A stretch of 64,000 nucleotides of DNA from Nostocoides_A vanveenii (GCF_039531165.1 NZ_BAAAPN010000034.1:124001-188000), one strand, 5' to 3'. Counted from the first letter of the stretch, positions 43,685-53,047 are shown. Made by a program: numbers and translations. The notes: generated by a model not told the origin, from the sequence alone.

Positions 43685-45772
43685 ATGACCGAGACGCTTG
43701 CCGCCAAGGCAGCCACGCAGTTCCCCGACGAGGTCGTGACCAAGGCGCTGGTGCGGGATCTCACCTTGCCCGCACGCGCCGGCACGATGGCGCTGATTAC
43801 CCTTGACAACGGCTTCGACCACACCAAGCCCAACACCTTCGGCCCGGCGACGATCGCGGGGCTGACCGAGGTCGTCGCGGGCCTGCGGGCGCGGGCCGAG
43901 GCCGGCGAGATCCAGGCTGTCGGTATCACTGGCAAGCCCTTCATCTTCGCCGTGGGCGCCGACCTGACCGCGGTTCCGGCCGCACGCGAACGTGAGCAGG
44001 CCGTGGAGATCGCCCGCGCCGGTCATACGGTCTTCGCGGCGATCATGGACCTGCCGGTCCCGACCTTCGCCTTCGTCAACGGTGCCGCTATGGGCGGCGG
44101 CGTGGAGATCGCGCTGGCGTGCGACTACCGGACCATCTCGGCCGGCGTACCGGCCGTCGCGCTGCCCGAGGCCTTCCTCGGGCTCGTGCCCGGCTGGGGC
44201 GGCTGCTATCTCCTGCCCAATCTCATCGGCGTGCAGAAGGCCCTGACGGTGATCATCGAGAACCCGATGAACACCAACAAGATGCTCAGCGGGCCGGCGG
44301 CCTTCAAGCTCGGCATGGCCGATGCGATGTTCGCGCCCGCCGACTTCCTCGAGGAGTCCTTGACCTGGGCGGCCGGCGTGCTCTCGGGATCGGTTGAGGT
44401 GAACCGGCCCGAGGTCGACCGAGACGAGACCACCTGGAACACCGCGGTGGACCTGGCCAAGGCGCTCGTCGACGTCAAGACCGGCGGCAAGTCGCCGGCG
44501 CCCTATCGCGCCTTGGACCTGGTCCGCGCCGCGCGCACCGCCGGGCGCGCCGACGCCTTCGCCGCCGAGGACGAGGCGCTCGGCGACCTGGTCATGGGCG
44601 ATGAGTTGCGCGCCGGGCTCTACTCCTTCGACCTGGTCCAGCGCCGGGCCAAGCGGCCCGCGGGCGCTCCGGACCGGGCCCTGGCCCGCCCGGTGACCAA
44701 GGTCGGCATCGTCGGCGCCGGACTGATGGCCAGTCAACTGGCCCTGCTCTTCGCTCAGCGGCTGGAGGTCCCGGTCGTGATGACCGACCTCGACCAGGAG
44801 CGCGTGGACAAGGGCATCGCCTATGTCCATGGACAGCTCGCCGACCGGCTGGCCAAGGGCCGCATGACCCAGGACGCCGTCAACAAGCTCACCGGCCTGA
44901 TCACCGGGGCGACGAGCAAGGACGGCTTTGCCGACGCCGATTTCGTCATCGAGGCGGTCTTTGAGGAGATCTCGGTCAAGAAGCAGGTGTTCGCCGAAGT
45001 CGAGGCCGTGGTCTCGGCCGAGTGCATCCTGGCGACCAACACCTCCTCGCTCTCGATCACCGAGATGGCGGCCGACCTGGAGCACCCCGAGCGGGTTGTC
45101 GGCTTCCACTTCTTCAACCCCGTCGCGGTGATGCCGCTGCTGGAGATCATTCCGGGCGACAAGACCGACGATGCCGCTCTCGCAACGGCTTTCGCCGTCG
45201 GGAAGGCACTGAAGAAGACGACGATCCGGGTCAAGGACTCGGCCAGCTTTATCGTCAACCGGCTGCTCGGCCGTTTCATGGGCGAATACTCAAAGATCGT
45301 CGACGAAGGCACGCCGGTGGCGATCGCGGACCAGGCGGTCGCGGGGTTGGCACCCATGCCGCCATACGTGCTCTTGAGCCTGGTGGGTCCGGCGATCGCG
45401 CTGCACAACGTCGAGACCCTGCACCGCGCCTTCGGCGACCGGTTCTATGTCTCGCCCTCGATGCAGGCGGTCGTCGCGGCCAAGAAGCCGGGCTTCGACC
45501 CGTCGCTGCAGGTCGTGGCGGAGCACCCGGTCGAGTTGACCGTGCCGCAGGTGCGTGAGCGGGTGCTCTCGGCCATCGCCGAGGAAGTCGGGATGATGCT
45601 CGCCGACGGCGTCGCCCAGGCACCCATGGACATCGACCTGGCGATGATCACCGGCGCCGGATTCCAGTTCTGGAACGGCGGCATCTGCCCGCTCTTAGAC
45701 CGCGAGGGCATCAGCGAGAAGGTGCTCGGCCGGCGGCTCCTGCCCCCGGGCGCGGCCTCCGTCCCGGCCTAG
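43685..45772 (+). CDS. fadB: Fatty-acid oxidation multienzyme (enoyl-CoA hydratase / 3-hydroxyacyl-CoA dehydrogenase)
   Basis: A 695-residue two-domain protein. The N-terminal crotonase domain has the oxyanion-hole region AMGGGVEIALACDYR and the catalytic Glu region PEAFLGLVPGWGG; the NAD-binding dehydrogenase domain starts at KVGIVGAGLMASQLALLF (about 339) and carries ATNTSSLSITEMA and GFHFFNPVAVMPLLEII. It hydrates and then oxidises acyl-CoA intermediates and passes them to FadA. Ends before a strong hairpin terminator. Confidence 0.95.
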   Translation: MTETLAAKAATQFPDEVVTKALVRDLTLPARAGTMALITLDNGFDHTKPNTFGPATIAGLTEVVAGLRARAEAGEIQAVGITGKPFIFAVGADLTAVPAAREREQAVEIARAGHTVFAAIMDLPVPTFAFVNGAAMGGGVEIALACDYRTISAGVPAVALPEAFLGLVPGWGGCYLLPNLIGVQKALTVIIENPMNTNKMLSGPAAFKLGMADAMFAPADFLEESLTWAAGVLSGSVEVNRPEVDRDETTWNTAVDLAKALVDVKTGGKSPAPYRALDLVRAARTAGRADAFAAEDEALGDLVMGDELRAGLYSFDLVQRRAKRPAGAPDRALARPVTKVGIVGAGLMASQLALLFAQRLEVPVVMTDLDQERVDKGIAYVHGQLADRLAKGRMTQDAVNKLTGLITGATSKDGFADADFVIEAVFEEISVKKQVFAEVEAVVSAECILATNTSSLSITEMAADLEHPERVVGFHFFNPVAVMPLLEIIPGDKTDDAALATAFAVGKALKKTTIRVKDSASFIVNRLLGRFMGEYSKIVDEGTPVAIADQAVAGLAPMPPYVLLSLVGPAIALHNVETLHRAFGDRFYVSPSMQAVVAAKKPGFDPSLQVVAEHPVELTVPQVRERVLSAIAEEVGMMLADGVAQAPMDIDLAMITGAGFQFWNGGICPLLDREGISEKVLGRRLLPPGAASVPA

Positions 45773-45790
45773 GCTTCTGCCCTATAACGG

Positions 45791-45821
45791 GGGCGCGTCG
45801 GCACGAGATGCCGACGCGCCC
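45791..45821 (+). terminator. Rho-independent-like hairpin after fadB
   Basis: GGGCGCGTCGGCA pairs perfectly with TGCCGACGCGCCC around a five-base loop (CGAGA), 18 bp after the fadB stop. No U-tract follows, as is common in high-GC Actinobacteria. Confidence 0.8.
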
Positions 45822-45846
45822 GTCGCGCCCAGCCTTCCGCGGTCCC

Positions 45847-45930
45847 CTCCCCGTCGAGAGGCCGGTTCAGCCCCGTCGAGAGGCCGGTTAAGCCCCGTCG
45901 AGAGGCCGGTTCAGCCCCGCCGAAGGCCGG
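45847..45930. repeat. Intergenic GTCGAG/GGCC repeat cluster (4 units)
   Basis: Four direct copies, about 24-25 bp apart, of CCCCGTCGAGAGGCCGGTT-type units, the last degenerate (CCCCGCCGAAGGCCGG). Nearly the same sequence as at 7104-7164. Confidence 0.88.
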
Positions 45931-45969
45931 CGCGACACGCCGGAGGGAGCCGGTCGATTCCCGCCTATC

Positions 45970-45992
45970 TCATATGTGATTTATCATGGTGA
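45970..45992 (+). promoter_or_regulatory. Putative promoter/operator of the HTH-MurA gene
   Basis: An AT-rich island in GC-rich sequence holds two similar half sites, TCATATGTGA (45970-45979) and TCATGGTGA (45984-45992), and a TATCAT -10 candidate at 45982-45987, just before ATG 45996. It could be bound by the gene's own HTH domain; the mRNA may be leaderless. Confidence 0.4.
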
Positions 45993-45995
45993 CTC

Positions 45996-47528
45996 ATGTC
46001 TGACGACTATTTGGCCCGCATCGGCAACCTCATCCGGGACGCTCGGCGTCACAAGGGCATGACCCAAACCGACCTCGCCGAGCTCCTCGGCACCAGCCAG
46101 AGCGCTGTCGCACGCATCGAACAGGGCGGCCAGAACCTCTCCCTGGAAATGCTCGCCCGGATCGGCGAGGCCCTCGACAGCGAGTTCGTCTCGCTCGGGC
46201 ACAGCCAGCCTCAGCACCTGCGCGTCGTCGGCGGCGCGCAGCTCTCCGGCTCGATCGACGTCAAGACGTCGAAGAACGCGGCCGTCGCCCTGCTCTGCGC
46301 CGCGCTGCTCAACAAGGGGCGCACGACCCTGCGGAGCCTGGCGCGCATCGAAGAGGTCAACCGGATCATCGAGGTCCTCAACTCCATCGGTGTCCGCACC
46401 CGCTGGTTGCCCGACTCCAGCGACCTCGAGATCACGCCCCCGGCGCGCGTCGACCTCGACGCGATCGATATCGAGGCGGCGCGCCGCACGCGGACCGTCA
46501 TCATGTTCCTCGGTCCGCTGCTGCACGAGTTCGAGGGCTTCCAGTTGCCGTATGCCGGTGGCTGCGACCTCGGCACCCGCACCGTCGAGCCGCACCTGGT
46601 CGCGCTGCGCCACTTTGGGCTGAATGTCGCTGCGACGCAAGGGTTCTACGACGCCGATGTCAGGATCGGCCAGGGGCCGCAGCGTCCGATCGTGCTCACC
46701 GAGCGCGGCGACACGGTCACCGAGAACGTCCTGATGGCCGCGGCCCGCCACCCGGGTGTGACGGTCGTCCGCAACGCCTCCTCCAACTACATGGTCCAGG
46801 ATTTGTGCTTCTTCCTGCAGAGGCTCGGCGTGCAGATCGACGGCATCGGCACGACGACGCTGACGGTGCGTGGCGTCGCCGACATCGACGTCGATGTCGA
46901 CTACCAGCCGAGCGAGGACCCGATCGAGGCCATGAGCCTCCTGGCTGCTGCAGTCGTCACCGACTCCTCCATCACCATCCGCCGGGTGCCGATCGAGTTC
47001 CTCGAGATCGAGCTCGCGACGCTGGAAACGATGGGGATGAAGTACGACGTGACGCCGGAGTACGTCTCGGCGAACGGGCATACGCGCCTGGTCGACCTGA
47101 CGACGATCCCGGGGCCGCTGAAGGCGGCCGCCGACAAGATCCACCCGCTGCCCTTCCCCGGTTTGAACATCGACAACCTGCCCTTCTTCGCGCTGATCGC
47201 CGCCAAGGCCGAGGGCACGACGATGATCCACGACTGGGTCTATGAGAACCGCGCGATCTACCTGACCGAGCTGACCAAGGTCGGCGTCAACGTCCAGTTG
47301 CTCGACCCGCACCGCGTCATGGTCACCGGGCCGACCGCGAAGTTCCGCGCGGCCGAGGTGGTCTGCCCGCCCGCGCTGCGCCCCGGCGTGGTGATCCTGC
47401 TGGCCATGCTGGCCGCTCCGGGGACGTCCGTGCTGCGCAATGTCTATGTCATCAACCGCGGCTATGAGGACCTGGCCGAGCGCCTGACCGCCCTCGGCGC
47501 CAAGGTCGACACCTTCCGCGACATCTGA
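45996..47528 (+). CDS. XRE-type HTH fused to MurA-like UDP-GlcNAc enolpyruvyl transferase
   Basis: A 510-residue fusion. Residues 1-66 are a Cro/C1-type helix-turn-helix (MTQTDLAELLGTSQSAVARI). Residues 75-510 are an EPSP-synthase/MurA fold keeping the key MurA residues: Lys93-Asn94 in SKNAA, the PEP-binding Cys190 in AGGCDLGTR, and Asp393 in GLNIDNLPF. MurA makes UDP-GlcNAc-enolpyruvate, the first peptidoglycan precursor. From memory, Streptomyces species have a similar second murA with this N-terminus. It could be an enzyme, a regulator that senses the substrate, or both. Confidence 0.88.
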   Translation: MSDDYLARIGNLIRDARRHKGMTQTDLAELLGTSQSAVARIEQGGQNLSLEMLARIGEALDSEFVSLGHSQPQHLRVVGGAQLSGSIDVKTSKNAAVALLCAALLNKGRTTLRSLARIEEVNRIIEVLNSIGVRTRWLPDSSDLEITPPARVDLDAIDIEAARRTRTVIMFLGPLLHEFEGFQLPYAGGCDLGTRTVEPHLVALRHFGLNVAATQGFYDADVRIGQGPQRPIVLTERGDTVTENVLMAAARHPGVTVVRNASSNYMVQDLCFFLQRLGVQIDGIGTTTLTVRGVADIDVDVDYQPSEDPIEAMSLLAAAVVTDSSITIRRVPIEFLEIELATLETMGMKYDVTPEYVSANGHTRLVDLTTIPGPLKAAADKIHPLPFPGLNIDNLPFFALIAAKAEGTTMIHDWVYENRAIYLTELTKVGVNVQLLDPHRVMVTGPTAKFRAAEVVCPPALRPGVVILLAMLAAPGTSVLRNVYVINRGYEDLAERLTALGAKVDTFRDI

Positions 47529-47532
47529 GGCT

Positions 47533-47620
47533 CCCTAAACCCTGCTAACACACGTTAGGTGACGTCCAGCAGGGTAGACCTTGCTGGAGGTGCCCTAACC
47601 GCTGCTAGCAGAGGTTAGGG
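47533..47620. terminator. Bidirectional terminator-like hairpin, family 2
   Basis: Complex inverted repeat beginning CCCTAA and ending TTAGGG, with inner CCAGCA/TGCTGG pairing and the shared CTGCTAACACACGTTAGGTG element also seen at 23186-23255. It lies between convergent HTH-murA and plsC. Confidence 0.75.
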
Positions 47621-47627
47621 ACGGGGG

Positions 47628-48311
47628 TCAGGCATCCCGGGAGTCGGTCTCGGCGCGGGTCGGGTAGCGGTCGACATACTCCTGGCCGGTGAGTTCCTGG
47701 ATGCGGCGCATCAACTCGTCGGTGACCTCACGCCAAGCCGCGGGGTCATCGGCCCGGCCGCGCCACGGGGTCAGGTCGAGCGGGGTGCCATAGGCGATCC
47801 GGATGTGCCCGCGGCGCGGCAGCAGCTTGCCCTTGACCGTCAGGCCGCGCGTGCCGAGCACACCGACAGGCACGATCGGGACCTCGCGCGGCAGCGCCAC
47901 CCGCGCCACTCCCGTATGCCCGCGGTGCAGCCGCCCGTCCGGCGACCGCGTCCCCTCGGGGAAGATCGCGACGACTCCGCCCGCCTCGAGCAGGTCGCGG
48001 GCGGCTGCCAAGGCGGGGTCGGCCGTCTTGGCGCTCTCGGGGTCGATGGGCAGCTGACCGATCGCCCGCAGGAACCAGCCGAGCAGCCGGCCTCCGATGC
48101 CGCGCCCGGCGTAGTACTTGGACTTGGCGGCATAGACGACCTTGCGCGGGGCGCCCATGCTCACCCCGACCGGGTCGAGGAAGTTGACGTGGTTGGCGGC
48201 CAGGATCACCGGGCCGGTGCGCGGGATGTTCTCGCGCCCGGTCCACCGCATGCGGAAGTACCACCAGGCGATCGGCCCCACGCCGACGAATTTGAAGAAC
48301 CAGTACCACAT
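47628..48311 (-). CDS. plsC: 1-acyl-sn-glycerol-3-phosphate acyltransferase
   Basis: A 227-residue membrane-associated acyltransferase that makes phosphatidic acid. The catalytic NHxxxxD motif reads NHVNFLD and the phosphate-binding motif FPEGTRSPDG follows at the usual distance; the N-terminal hydrophobic stretch (MWYWFFKFVGVG) anchors it. ATG 48311 lies 29 bp after the dxs stop, so the two are probably one transcript. Confidence 0.92.
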   Translation of the reverse strand: MWYWFFKFVGVGPIAWWYFRMRWTGRENIPRTGPVILAANHVNFLDPVGVSMGAPRKVVYAAKSKYYAGRGIGGRLLGWFLRAIGQLPIDPESAKTADPALAAARDLLEAGGVVAIFPEGTRSPDGRLHRGHTGVARVALPREVPIVPVGVLGTRGLTVKGKLLPRRGHIRIAYGTPLDLTPWRGRADDPAAWREVTDELMRRIQELTGQEYVDRYPTRAETDSRDA

Positions 48312-48340
48312 CGCTCGGTTGCTCCCCGCGTGCCGAATGA

Positions 48341-50200
48341 TCAGATCAGTGCGTTGGCGACGGTGTCCGGGGTCAACCCGATCACCTCGAGCACCTGCCC
48401 GCGCGACGCGTGGTCGAGGAACGCTCTCGGCACGCCGAAGGTCCGGACCGGGACATCGATATCGTTGGCGCGCAACGCAGTCGAGAGTTGCGAACCGATG
48501 CCGCCGACCTCGAGCCCGTCCTCGATCACGGCAACACGCGACGCCCGGGCGCACAACGTCACCAGGTCCGGCGCGACCGGGATCACCCAGCGCGAATCGA
48601 CGACGAGCACCCGGCGACCCTCGGCAGCAAGCTTGTCAGCAACCGTGATCGCCGTGGGAACCATCGAGCCCACCGCGACAATGAGCTGTTCGATGTCGCC
48701 GCCGTCGGTATGGTCGGCCATCACATCGAGCGAACCCTCCTGCCGAAGCGACGTCAATGGCGCGGCCACACTGCCCTTGGGGAAGCGGATGACGGTCGGC
48801 GCATCACTCACCTCGACAGCCTCACGTAGCGCGGTCCGGATCGCTGCCCCGTCACGAGGGGCCGCCAGGCGCAGCCCCGGGACTGCCCCGCAGATCGCCA
48901 TATCCCACATCCCGTGATGCGATGCGCCGTCGGGACCGGTGATGCCGGCGCGGTCCAGGACAATCGTCATACCAGCCCTGTGGAGGGCGGCGTCCATGAG
49001 CACTTGGTCGAAGGCCCGGTTGAGGAAGGTCGCATAGACGGCCACGACCGGGTGCAGGCCGGCATACGCCAAGCCGCTGGCCATGGTCACGGCATGCTGC
49101 TCGGCGATGCCCACATCGATGATCCGGCCCGGATAATGCTTGGCGAAGTCACCAAGACCCACCGGAATCATCATGGCGGCGGTGACGGCCACGAGGTCGG
49201 GGCGCTCAGCGCCCAGGGCGACCATCTCGTCGCTGAACTCGTCGGTCCAACTGCGTCCGGCGATCTCGAAGGGCAGACCGGTCTCGGAGTTGATGACACC
49301 GACGGCGTGGAACTGGTCGGCCTCGTCCTGACGCGCCGGCTCGTAGCCGCGGCCCTTCTGGGTGATGACGTGCACGATGACCGGGCCGCCGAAGTTCTTG
49401 GCGCGGGTGAGCGCTGCCTCCAGCGCGAGGGGGTCGTGCCCGTCGACCGGCCCGATGTACTTCAGCCCGAGGTCCTCGAAAAGTCCTTGCGGCGCAACGA
49501 CATCCTTGATGCCCTTCTTGATGCCGTGCAGGGCGCGCTCCATCGGCATCCCGACGACAGGCGTGCGCCGCAGCGTCGTCTTGCCCCACTCCAGGAAGCT
49601 CTCATACCCCTGCGTCGTCCGCAGCGTCGCCAGGTGCTCAGCCAGCCCGCCGATCGTGGGGGCATAGGACCGCTCGTTGTCGTTGACGATGAGCACGAGC
49701 GGCAGTTGCTTCTCGGCGGCGATATTATTCAGCGCCTCCCACGCCATGCCGCCGGTCAGGGCACCATCACCGATGACCGCGACCGTATGCCGTGTCTTCC
49801 CCCCCGCGATCGCGCGTCCCTTCGCGACGCCGTGAGCCCAGGACAACGAGGTCGAGGCGTGCGAGTTCTCGACGATGTCGTGCTCGGACTCGGCACGACT
49901 CGGGTAGCCGGACAGCCCACCCTTGGCCCGCAGCGCGCTGAAGTCGTGACGGCCGGTGAGCAGTTTGTGAACGTAGGACTGGTGCCCGGTATCGAAGATC
50001 ACCGCGTCGCGCGGGGAGTCGAAGACCCGGTGGATGGCGATGGTCAGCTCGACGACCCCGAGATTGGGTCCTAGGTGGCCACCGGTGCGCGACACGGCGT
50101 CGATGAGGAAGTCGCGGACCTCCTGGGCCAGGGGCGCGAGTTGCTCGGGGGCGAGCGCCTTGACGTCGGCCGGTCCGTTAATGCGATCCAACAAGGCCAC
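48341..50200 (-). CDS. dxs: 1-deoxy-D-xylulose-5-phosphate synthase
   Basis: A 619-residue thiamine-diphosphate enzyme, the entry step of the MEP isoprenoid pathway. Seen: GHLGPNLGVVELTIAIH, the TPP-binding GDGALTGGMAWEALNN, IGPVDGHD, and the catalytic Glu in GIAEQHAVTMASG. GTG 50200 is taken as start because the family begins with a short leader before LLDRINGPADVKAL, and GGAAGGA lies about 12 bp upstream; longer starts run to 50311. Confidence 0.95.
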   Translation of the reverse strand: MALLDRINGPADVKALAPEQLAPLAQEVRDFLIDAVSRTGGHLGPNLGVVELTIAIHRVFDSPRDAVIFDTGHQSYVHKLLTGRHDFSALRAKGGLSGYPSRAESEHDIVENSHASTSLSWAHGVAKGRAIAGGKTRHTVAVIGDGALTGGMAWEALNNIAAEKQLPLVLIVNDNERSYAPTIGGLAEHLATLRTTQGYESFLEWGKTTLRRTPVVGMPMERALHGIKKGIKDVVAPQGLFEDLGLKYIGPVDGHDPLALEAALTRAKNFGGPVIVHVITQKGRGYEPARQDEADQFHAVGVINSETGLPFEIAGRSWTDEFSDEMVALGAERPDLVAVTAAMMIPVGLGDFAKHYPGRIIDVGIAEQHAVTMASGLAYAGLHPVVAVYATFLNRAFDQVLMDAALHRAGMTIVLDRAGITGPDGASHHGMWDMAICGAVPGLRLAAPRDGAAIRTALREAVEVSDAPTVIRFPKGSVAAPLTSLRQEGSLDVMADHTDGGDIEQLIVAVGSMVPTAITVADKLAAEGRRVLVVDSRWVIPVAPDLVTLCARASRVAVIEDGLEVGGIGSQLSTALRANDIDVPVRTFGVPRAFLDHASRGQVLEVIGLTPDTVANALI

Positions 50201-50346
50201 GATCGGCGCCAGTCCTTCCGAGCGGAGAATTGCGCGCCGGGCCACGCGCAACCCTTCGAGTTTACGGCGTGGTCGGGTCGATGACGTGCAGGCGCTGAGC
50301 GGACCTGGCATCCAGCTGCAGCGCCGAAGCGGTGGGCCACAACTCT

Positions 50347-50390
50347 GAACCGGCCTCTCGACGACCCTGAACCGGCCTCTCGACGAGGGG
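50347..50390. repeat. Short intergenic GTCGAG/GGCC repeat (2 units)
   Basis: Two copies, 23 bp apart, of a unit containing GAACCGGCCTCTCGACGA in the dxs upstream region, in inverse orientation relative to the 7104 and 45847 clusters. Confidence 0.8.
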
Positions 50391-50397
50391 GGTGGGG

Positions 50398-50778
50398 TCA
50401 GAGCTTGGCGACGAAGGTCTTGCCCTGGAGGGCTTCGTGGATCAGTTGGGCGCCGCGGGCGGCGGCGAGCAGGCGGACACCTTCGTGCTCCAATCCGCTC
50501 ATCATCTCGGCAATGCCCTCCGGCGGAACGAAATCGCCCATCTCCACCCGTGCCTCGCGGTAGGCCTGACGCATGGCGATCAACTGCGCGTCAATGTGGC
50601 GCTGGGCGAGCCAGGCCAAGGCGATCGGGTGGCGACGCCAGCCGGCATACGCACGGTAGTCGGCGGGGCAGTGGTCGAGCAGCCAGGACACGGCCGGGAT
50701 CTCCCACCCGTCGGCCTGCGGGGGCGGCACGGCACCCGGCCACCCGGGAGGCCCCGCGAGCGGACGATTGTCGTACAC
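50398..50778 (-). CDS. Conserved hypothetical protein
   Basis: A 126-residue soluble protein that I do not recognise. The N-terminal third is Pro/Gly-rich; the rest is predicted helical (YRAYAGWRRHPIALAWLAQR, AMRQAYREARVEMGD). No Cys-rich or catalytic motif is visible apart from one Cys in LLDHCPADY. It lies 22 bp downstream of the debranching-enzyme gene on the same strand and could be in its operon. Composition and codon use look coding. Confidence 0.7.
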   Translation of the reverse strand: MYDNRPLAGPPGWPGAVPPPQADGWEIPAVSWLLDHCPADYRAYAGWRRHPIALAWLAQRHIDAQLIAMRQAYREARVEMGDFVPPEGIAEMMSGLEHEGVRLLAAARGAQLIHEALQGKTFVAKL

Positions 50779-50800
50779 ATGTTCTATCCTAGTGCAGACC

Positions 50801-52864
50801 TCAAGAAATATCGACGGCCACGTCGACGGGCAAACCGGTCACGCTCGTCTCGCCCTCGGCGTCGATCTCGACCCCGAAGCTCGTGGCTCCGAAGCGCAGG
50901 CCGGTCACGCGCATCGGGCCGAAGGGTGGCGGCGACATCGGCCGGAGACTGACCCGCCGTCCGGGCACATCGACGGCCAAGCCGAGGACGCCGGCGACGA
51001 TCGCCGCCGCAGACGCCGCCGACCAGGCCTGCGGACGGCACGACGCCGGGTAGGGCGCAGGGAGGCCGGCCACCGACTCCCCCGCGAAGAGCTCGGGGGC
51101 ACGATAGTTCAGCGGCACCGTCACGGCCACCAGGCCGCGGGCTACCTGGCTCGCGGCCCGGGACTGCCCCTCGCGGACCATGCCGAGCAGGGCGATCGCC
51201 GTATCGTGCGTCCACACCGAACCGGTGTGATAACCGATCGGGTTGTATGCCGGATTGGTGCGCGAGAGCGTCCCGATCCCGAACTCCCCCAACAGATCCG
51301 GAGCGAGCAGCCGGTCGACGACCAGCCGCGCCTGACCCTCGTCCAGCACGCCGGTGCCGAGCACATGGCCCATATTGCTGCCGACGCCGTCGACCGGTCG
51401 ACCGTCACCATCGATGGCCATCGCCAGATAGCTCCCCCGATCGTCCTCGACCCAGTAGCGCTCGTTGATTCGCCCAGCAAGGTCGACCCCCCAGGCCCGG
51501 ACCGCATCGGCGCCCGGCACGCCGAATGCCTCGTAGATGGCTGCCGCACCGTAGGCGGCCTCAACGGCATACGCCTGAGCCTCGACAAGGGCGATGGGTG
51601 CCGGCGCGATGCTGCCATCGCGGCGGCGCATCGAGTCGCCGGAGTCCTTCCACCCCTGGTTGGCCAGGCCCGATCCGGACCGATCGATATAGCGCAGCAG
51701 ACCGAGCTCGTTGTCGGCAGCCTGTTGGAGCCAGCCCATGGCCGCCTGCAGATTGGGCAATAGGGCGCGCACTTCGCCGGTGTCCAAACCCTGCCGCCAG
51801 GCATCGTGCAGCACGATCGCCCACAGGGCGGTGGCATCCACGGTGCCGTAGTAGACCGGGGGCAGCACCATGCCGGAGGTCTTGTCGACATACGGCGCCC
51901 GGCGCACCTCGTGCAAGATCTTGCCCGGTTCCTCGGCAGTGACGGGGTCGTTGGTGTGCCCCTGCCGACGAGCCAAGGTGCGCAGGGTCCCGCCAGCCAG
52001 GGCCAGGTCGAAGGGCAGCATCAGGCGTGCGGCCCACAGCGAGTCCCGGCCGAAAAGCGTGAGATACCAAGGAGTTCCGGCGCCGGCAAAGACGTCAGAG
52101 GGCGCGAGCGGGTCGGTCAGCAGGAGGGCTTGGAGGTCGCGGAGCGAGGTGGACACCAGGGCCCCGATCCGCCGGTCCACAGCGAGCGCCTCGATGCCCG
52201 ACCAATCGACCAGCCCGGTCCCGGCATCGGCATCGAAGGCCGAAGCGGATACCCGGCGGGCGTCGATCTCGACGACGAGATCGACGGGCACGCTCGTCGA
52301 GAGTTCCACCGGCCAGGTCAGGCGCGCGAGTCCGTCGGCCCCGACGGCGACTTCGGCAACCGGCACGGTGCGCACGGTGGTCTCGTGCCGGTCGTCGATC
52401 CACCGCAGGGCGGGACCCTCGATCGAGATCGGCAGGACAGGGCCTTGCGGATGCCCACCCTTGACGACCGCCAACTCCGCGCCGGTCCCGCCGAGCGTGA
52501 TCTCGACATCGACCAGCACTGGGTCGGCCGCCCGAGAGATCAGCCGGATCCGTTCGCGCATTCCGCCGCCGACCACCTCGCGCCGCCTGTGCACCTCAAC
52601 CGTCGGGTCGGGCCCACTATCGCCGAGATTCCGCGCGCACGACCAGATCGCGGCGACTGCCCCGGTCGCTCCGCTCTGGATGACAGCGGGCTCCTCCCCC
52701 GCCAACCGCAGGCGCAGCTCGGAGAGCACGAGGCGGTCGTCGACGAGCAGCCCGGTGCCCGTGGCACCCATCGACCCATCGGCCACCGACAGCGCCGTGG
52801 CGTTGCCGCAGACGGCAATGGTGCGATCGTGCAACCACGGCTGACGGCCGCTGATCTTGGTCAC
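50801..52864 (-). CDS. Glycogen-debranching/amylo-alpha-1,6-glucosidase family protein
   Basis: A 687-residue protein. The first 200 residues are the beta-rich N-terminal domain of bacterial debranching-like proteins (GDE_N type), then an (alpha/alpha)6 barrel: WYLTLFGRDSLWAARLMLP, GKILHEVRRAPY, GTVDATALWAIVL, GLANQGWKDSGDSM with likely acidic catalytic residues, and GYHTGSVWTHDTAIAL. Family members hydrolyse alpha-1,6 or other alpha-glucosidic bonds. No signal peptide is seen, so it acts on imported sugar. It is divergent from the LacI gene and shares its operator. Confidence 0.85.
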   Translation of the reverse strand: MTKISGRQPWLHDRTIAVCGNATALSVADGSMGATGTGLLVDDRLVLSELRLRLAGEEPAVIQSGATGAVAAIWSCARNLGDSGPDPTVEVHRRREVVGGGMRERIRLISRAADPVLVDVEITLGGTGAELAVVKGGHPQGPVLPISIEGPALRWIDDRHETTVRTVPVAEVAVGADGLARLTWPVELSTSVPVDLVVEIDARRVSASAFDADAGTGLVDWSGIEALAVDRRIGALVSTSLRDLQALLLTDPLAPSDVFAGAGTPWYLTLFGRDSLWAARLMLPFDLALAGGTLRTLARRQGHTNDPVTAEEPGKILHEVRRAPYVDKTSGMVLPPVYYGTVDATALWAIVLHDAWRQGLDTGEVRALLPNLQAAMGWLQQAADNELGLLRYIDRSGSGLANQGWKDSGDSMRRRDGSIAPAPIALVEAQAYAVEAAYGAAAIYEAFGVPGADAVRAWGVDLAGRINERYWVEDDRGSYLAMAIDGDGRPVDGVGSNMGHVLGTGVLDEGQARLVVDRLLAPDLLGEFGIGTLSRTNPAYNPIGYHTGSVWTHDTAIALLGMVREGQSRAASQVARGLVAVTVPLNYRAPELFAGESVAGLPAPYPASCRPQAWSAASAAAIVAGVLGLAVDVPGRRVSLRPMSPPPFGPMRVTGLRFGATSFGVEIDAEGETSVTGLPVDVAVDIS

Positions 52865-52936
52865 GGGCGGCTCTCACTTTCTCTCGGTCGAGACATGGTG
52901 CTTGACAGAACCCCGGTGCAGGGTCCACAGTTCAAA

Positions 52937-52950
52937 TCTGATCGTTCAAA
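52937..52950. promoter_or_regulatory. LacI-family operator 1 (divergent promoter)
   Basis: TCTGATCGTTCAAA is one base from the reverse complement of TTTGAACGATCAAA at 54115. It lies between the debranching enzyme and lacI starts, near a further TTTGAAC copy (minus strand, next to 52931-52937). Confidence 0.7.
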
Positions 52951-53047
52951 GTGAGCCACGTGATCGTGGTTGGCGAGATAAGCGATCTGCGCACACCTTG
53001 GCCCATTCCCGGGCCGCACGTCAACGCCGACGCCGAGGAGGGATCCC

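Noticed and set aside
42782..45109. A 775-codon minus-strand open frame
   Set aside because: It is antisense to fadA and fadB, which have intact motifs and ribosome sites. The long antisense frame is a normal effect of high GC codon use.
45984..47312. A 442-codon minus-strand frame
   Set aside because: It is antisense to the HTH-MurA gene, and its composition (Asp/Arg/Val-rich, without motifs) is that of a shadow.
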